64,000 nucleotides of DNA, taken from the NCBI RefSeq assembly GCF_000230975.2, contig NC_021172.1, positions 992,001 to 1,056,000 on the forward strand, in the 5' to 3' direction. Shown here piece by piece: positions 61,482 to 64,000 of the stretch. The notes beneath the pieces are model-generated. The model worked only from the letters and a program-made list of their open reading frames with translations, did not search any database and was not told where the DNA came from. Position 1 is the stretch's first letter, and every line of letters starts with the position of its first letter. The stretch is from Hyphomicrobium denitrificans 1NES1 (GTDB taxonomy: Bacteria; Pseudomonadota; Alphaproteobacteria; Rhizobiales; Hyphomicrobiaceae). Both the position numbers and the translations under genes were made by a program.

Positions 61482-62423
61482 ATGCTTTGGGGGAAGGGGC
61501 GGCCGCTCGCCGCCCAAAACAGTTTCGCTGGGGGCGATCATCATGCGCTGCGAGCCGGAGTGCTTGCAGCGGTGTTATTTTTATGTCCGCATTTCTCTCT
61601 TCCAGCTGTCGCCAAGACGCCGGGTGCAAAATACTGCTTCAGCGGATGGTGTCATCGCGTCGGTACTCTTCGACAAACGGAAAGTCTGGTCGGCTGGCGC
61701 GGCTATCTGCTGGCCTCCTATTACGATGACTGCAGCCGCGATCGTCTCAACCCGTGCGGGTTGACGAGTTCGGGAACTGTCTTTCGCCCCGATCTTCCGG
61801 ACAATGCTGCAAGTCCGCTCTTTCCTGACGGGACCGTTATCCTGGCCTACAATCCGAGATCCGGAGGCGCCTCCATCCTGCGCATAACCAATGCGGGCCC
61901 TTACAGCGGACAGCGCAAGCTCGATGTATCGCGCGCCGCTGCGGAAAGCCTCGGGTTCCGGGATGAAGGCGTCGCGCATCTTGTTGTCAGCGTATTGAAG
62001 GCGCCGACGGCCAAGGAAGCGACCTACGCCTGGCGCCGCGTTTATCCAAGGGTACCAGGTTATCTCGGCCGCTTCGGTAATTTCGATCTGGCTTACGCCG
62101 CGGGGTTACAAAAGCTCGATCTGGACGAACCGCGTGCGACCGATGCCGAGCTTTTTGCTCCGGACACGCCTTCTCCTGGTGAAGATCAGTCCGGGGAGGA
62201 GCTGGTTTTAAAGCCTCGGCCGGCGGTGTCGCCGTATTTGGCTCGCGAGCTCGTCATGCTGAAGATATTGCCGCGGCCGGTCCGGCGCGCTCCGCCAATG
62301 GGGGCGGACCCTGAGGCTCAAACTGCCGATGCCGGAGTGCCGCCGTTAACGGCTATCGACTTTGGATTCGGCTTGCGTAAATTCATTGGTGCTCCGCGGC
62401 TTGCGGCTACCGGCACCAAATAA
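61482..62423 (+). CDS. RlpA-like double-psi beta-barrel protein
   Basis: This 313-residue exported protein has an N-terminal signal segment (ALRAGVLAAVLFLCPHFSLP) and a double-psi beta barrel of the RlpA type at about residues 70-170: GYLLASYYDDCSRDRLNPCG, FPDGTVILAYNPRSGGASIL and ITNAGPYSGQRKLDVSRAAA with the NxGPxxxxRxLDVSxAAA signature. RlpA proteins bind or cut denuded glycan at the septum. The C-terminal half is Pro-rich and ends without the SPOR domain found in many homologues. ATG 61482 follows GAAGGTG; the open frame begins further upstream at a TTG. Confidence 0.82.
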   Translation: MLWGKGRPLAAQNSFAGGDHHALRAGVLAAVLFLCPHFSLPAVAKTPGAKYCFSGWCHRVGTLRQTESLVGWRGYLLASYYDDCSRDRLNPCGLTSSGTVFRPDLPDNAASPLFPDGTVILAYNPRSGGASILRITNAGPYSGQRKLDVSRAAAESLGFRDEGVAHLVVSVLKAPTAKEATYAWRRVYPRVPGYLGRFGNFDLAYAAGLQKLDLDEPRATDAELFAPDTPSPGEDQSGEELVLKPRPAVSPYLARELVMLKILPRPVRRAPPMGADPEAQTADAGVPPLTAIDFGFGLRKFIGAPRLAATGTK

Positions 62424-62475
62424 AAGCGACGATAGGGCAGGCGCCACCGCACGCGTCGCGAATAAAAGACCTGGC

Positions 62476-63093
62476 TCAATGCGGTGATCTGATCGGCGCC
62501 TGCGAAGCGTTCGGAAGATGCGCCTTGAACATTTCCTCGGCAAGGACTGCGGCCCGCTTCGGCGGACGTACGGCAAGCGTCGGAAGCTTGACCAGCACCG
62601 GCTCTGCGAGGCTTGACGCGTCGTCCGGCGATGCAGAGTGCTGGTGCTGCGCCAGATATTTTATCGGTGGTTTTCCTGCCGCCGGTGGTTTCGGCGCTGC
62701 CTTGCGCTGTTCCTCCAAGGTTGCGGTTCCGGTTTCGCCATCGTCGCGCTGCCAGAATATCCGCTGTCCGTCCCGTTGAATGGCCAAGCAGTGCTGTTCG
62801 CCGCTGAACCAGCGAAACCACTTGTAGCAAATGCGATCTTCTGCGAGCCAGTAACGGCCTCTGTCCTTTTGAGATCCGAGATAGGATGCCAATTGGCCTG
62901 CGTCTCCCGACATGAGGCCGTTGTCGTCAAATTTGATCGGGACCACCGTTCCGAGCGGGGTGTCGAGCTTCAGAACCGACCCTGGCAGCGTCGCCTTGAT
63001 TGCGTCCGCGTTCAACTGGACCGGCTCTGCGGCGACAGCGTTAGCCCTCAATACGCAAGATACAATAGCAATAAAACGTAGAGTATTACGCAC
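62476..63093 (-). CDS. Secreted protein of unknown function
   Basis: This protein of about 205 residues has a signal peptide (RNTLRFIAIVSCVLRANAVA, cut near AVAA-E) followed by a conserved-looking domain of about 90 residues: LNADAIKATLPGSVLKLDTP, GTVVPIKFDDNGLMSGDAGQ, RYWLAEDRICYKWFRWFSGE and HCLAIQRDGQRIFWQRDDGE. The W-rich strand pattern with two cysteines resembles small secreted SH3/lipocalin-like folds. The C-terminal 90 residues are disordered. The GTG start at 63093 gives the signal peptide; the frame is open to 63231. It is convergent with the RlpA-like gene. Confidence 0.72.
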   Translation of the reverse strand: MRNTLRFIAIVSCVLRANAVAAEPVQLNADAIKATLPGSVLKLDTPLGTVVPIKFDDNGLMSGDAGQLASYLGSQKDRGRYWLAEDRICYKWFRWFSGEQHCLAIQRDGQRIFWQRDDGETGTATLEEQRKAAPKPPAAGKPPIKYLAQHQHSASPDDASSLAEPVLVKLPTLAVRPPKRAAVLAEEMFKAHLPNASQAPIRSPH

Positions 63094-63398
63094 GACGAAG
63101 TCCCCGAAGCCCCGATCTACTTCCGGGATAAGTGTGGCGCCATCAAGATCGGCCGTTGTTCTCCGGCTTAACACTTCTGCCAATCCAGTTTTCTGGTCTC
63201 GACTGCGCCCAAGGCGCTCGATGAGCCGCAAATCCTGAATGGTATATTCAACTCACACGCTTTAAAACTTGATGAAATGCAAACTAAGTCGGAAAGGCTT
63301 TTTTTCTCTTAAAGGCGGGGCGACCTGAGGCCAGGGCAGGTCAGTGCACCTCTGGCCGGAACAATAAGCAAAGATGCTGCAATCGAAGCGGGGATTTT

Positions 63399-64000
63399 GT
63401 GTCGAATTTCATAGTTCGAAATTGGCGAGGTGAGTGCCCTTTTGGGGTCAGCCTTCTCGCTTGGACGATTGCTCTTCCATTGCTCGTCTACTTTGCCGTG
63501 ACGCTTTGGGTAACGCAATGGTCGCTGCAAGACACGCCCGTCTCGAGGATGGCTCAGGGAGCCACCGGATTTCTACTTATCGGCACCGTCGCCATCTGGC
63601 AGCTCGTCGGCATGTGGCGGGCCAGCACGCGTGAGAGAAACGACGGCAGGCGTTGGATCACGCGGTGGCTTGCGCGTGCTGTCTCCGCCCTCGTGGGAGT
63701 GACGGGCTTTCTTTTACTTATGCCTTTTCCCGGCGGCATGATGTCTCTCTATCGAGACGCAACGGATCAGGATTGGGTCGGACTTCAGGGCCATATAGTC
63801 TCGATCGACGATACGAATCTCCGGATCACCGGCTATTTGGCGTGGGGCGTTCTCGGCGAAGTCTCTCGCGCGCTCACGGCAAATTCCGACATCCGGACGG
63901 TCGTTTTGAACAGCCCGGGCGGCCACGTGGGCGTTGGTACGCGGCTATATGACGAAATCAGATCGCGCGGTCTTGATACATATGCCGCCGAGTTTTGCGC
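63399..64000 (+). CDS. Partial membrane protein with ClpP-like domain
   Basis: From GTG 63399 (GGGG upstream) an open frame runs off the right edge: 200 residues visible. It has three hydrophobic helices (SLLAWTIALPLLVYFAVTLW; ATGFLLIGTVAIWQLVGMWR; AVSALVGVTGFLLLMPFPGG), then a soluble domain whose strands read LRITGYLAWGVLGEVSRALT and RTVVLNSPGGHVGVGTRLYD, followed by RSRGLDTYAAEFC. This is the ClpP/crotonase-like core of membrane-tethered serine peptidases (SPPA/NfeD type). The catalytic Ser would lie just beyond the end of the window. Substrate unknown. Confidence 0.7.
   Translation, partial: MSNFIVRNWRGECPFGVSLLAWTIALPLLVYFAVTLWVTQWSLQDTPVSRMAQGATGFLLIGTVAIWQLVGMWRASTRERNDGRRWITRWLARAVSALVGVTGFLLLMPFPGGMMSLYRDATDQDWVGLQGHIVSIDDTNLRITGYLAWGVLGEVSRALTANSDIRTVVLNSPGGHVGVGTRLYDEIRSRGLDTYAAEFC

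Noticed and set aside
1..64000. CRISPR arrays, tRNA or rRNA genes, insertion sequences
   Set aside because: No regularly spaced repeats, no tRNA T-loop or cloverleaf pattern, no rRNA signature and no transposase motif was seen on either strand.

Overview
This window is a stretch of alphaproteobacterial chromosome, most likely from the order Hyphomicrobiales (Hyphomicrobium-like). The evidence is high GC, ChpT, a perfect CtrA-type box, a DUF1134 gene, RNase E with a split S1 domain and a GWW tail, and the gene order rne / amiC / mrcA / prfB. Genus-level placement is inference. The assignments rest on reading motifs and gene order by eye; no database search was run.

Left part (1 to about 15.6 kb): an accessory defence island. 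A HipBA toxin-antitoxin operon with a third, translationally coupled gene runs leftwards off the edge. Divergent from it is a tightly packed rightward operon: a small ribbon-helix-helix protein, a DruA (DUF4338) protein, a 957-residue and a 370-residue protein of unknown fold, a giant DruE-type SF2 helicase with a DUF1998 four-cysteine motif, a NERD-type nuclease/SF1 helicase, and a PIN-domain protein. This looks like a Druantia type I-related anti-phage system, but with two genes instead of three between druA and druE, a regulator fused by overlap to druA, and two extra nucleic-acid enzymes at the 3' end. A near-perfect 19-bp palindrome sits just before the regulator. This is the most interesting region. 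It ends in about 0.5 kb of degenerate DNA before the housekeeping chromosome resumes at the aat terminator.

Middle (16 to 46 kb): housekeeping genes. Leftwards: an M48 protease, a DsbA-like oxidoreductase, aroQ, accB, accC, aat, then rne separately. Rightwards: amiC, mrcA (PBP1a) and prfB with a textbook programmed +1 frameshift. A methyltransferase cluster follows (RlmI-like, TrmH-like, PRMT-like) and then nnrU. After a sialidase-like/membrane protein pair and an unusual L,D-transpeptidase come panB, yfgM-bamB-der, a Cys-rich secreted protein, holC, rlmJ and a cold-shock gene.

Right part (46.9 to 64 kb): several small secreted proteins, a single-domain response regulator with a CtrA box next to chpT, cysQ, a DUF1134 protein, a coiled-coil membrane protein, a zinc-type CDF exporter, a Crp-family regulator, a PPM-type methyltransferase, a DegP protease, a rhodanese, an NsrR-type Rrf2 regulator, an RlpA-like protein, and a partial membrane protein with a ClpP-like domain that runs off the right edge.
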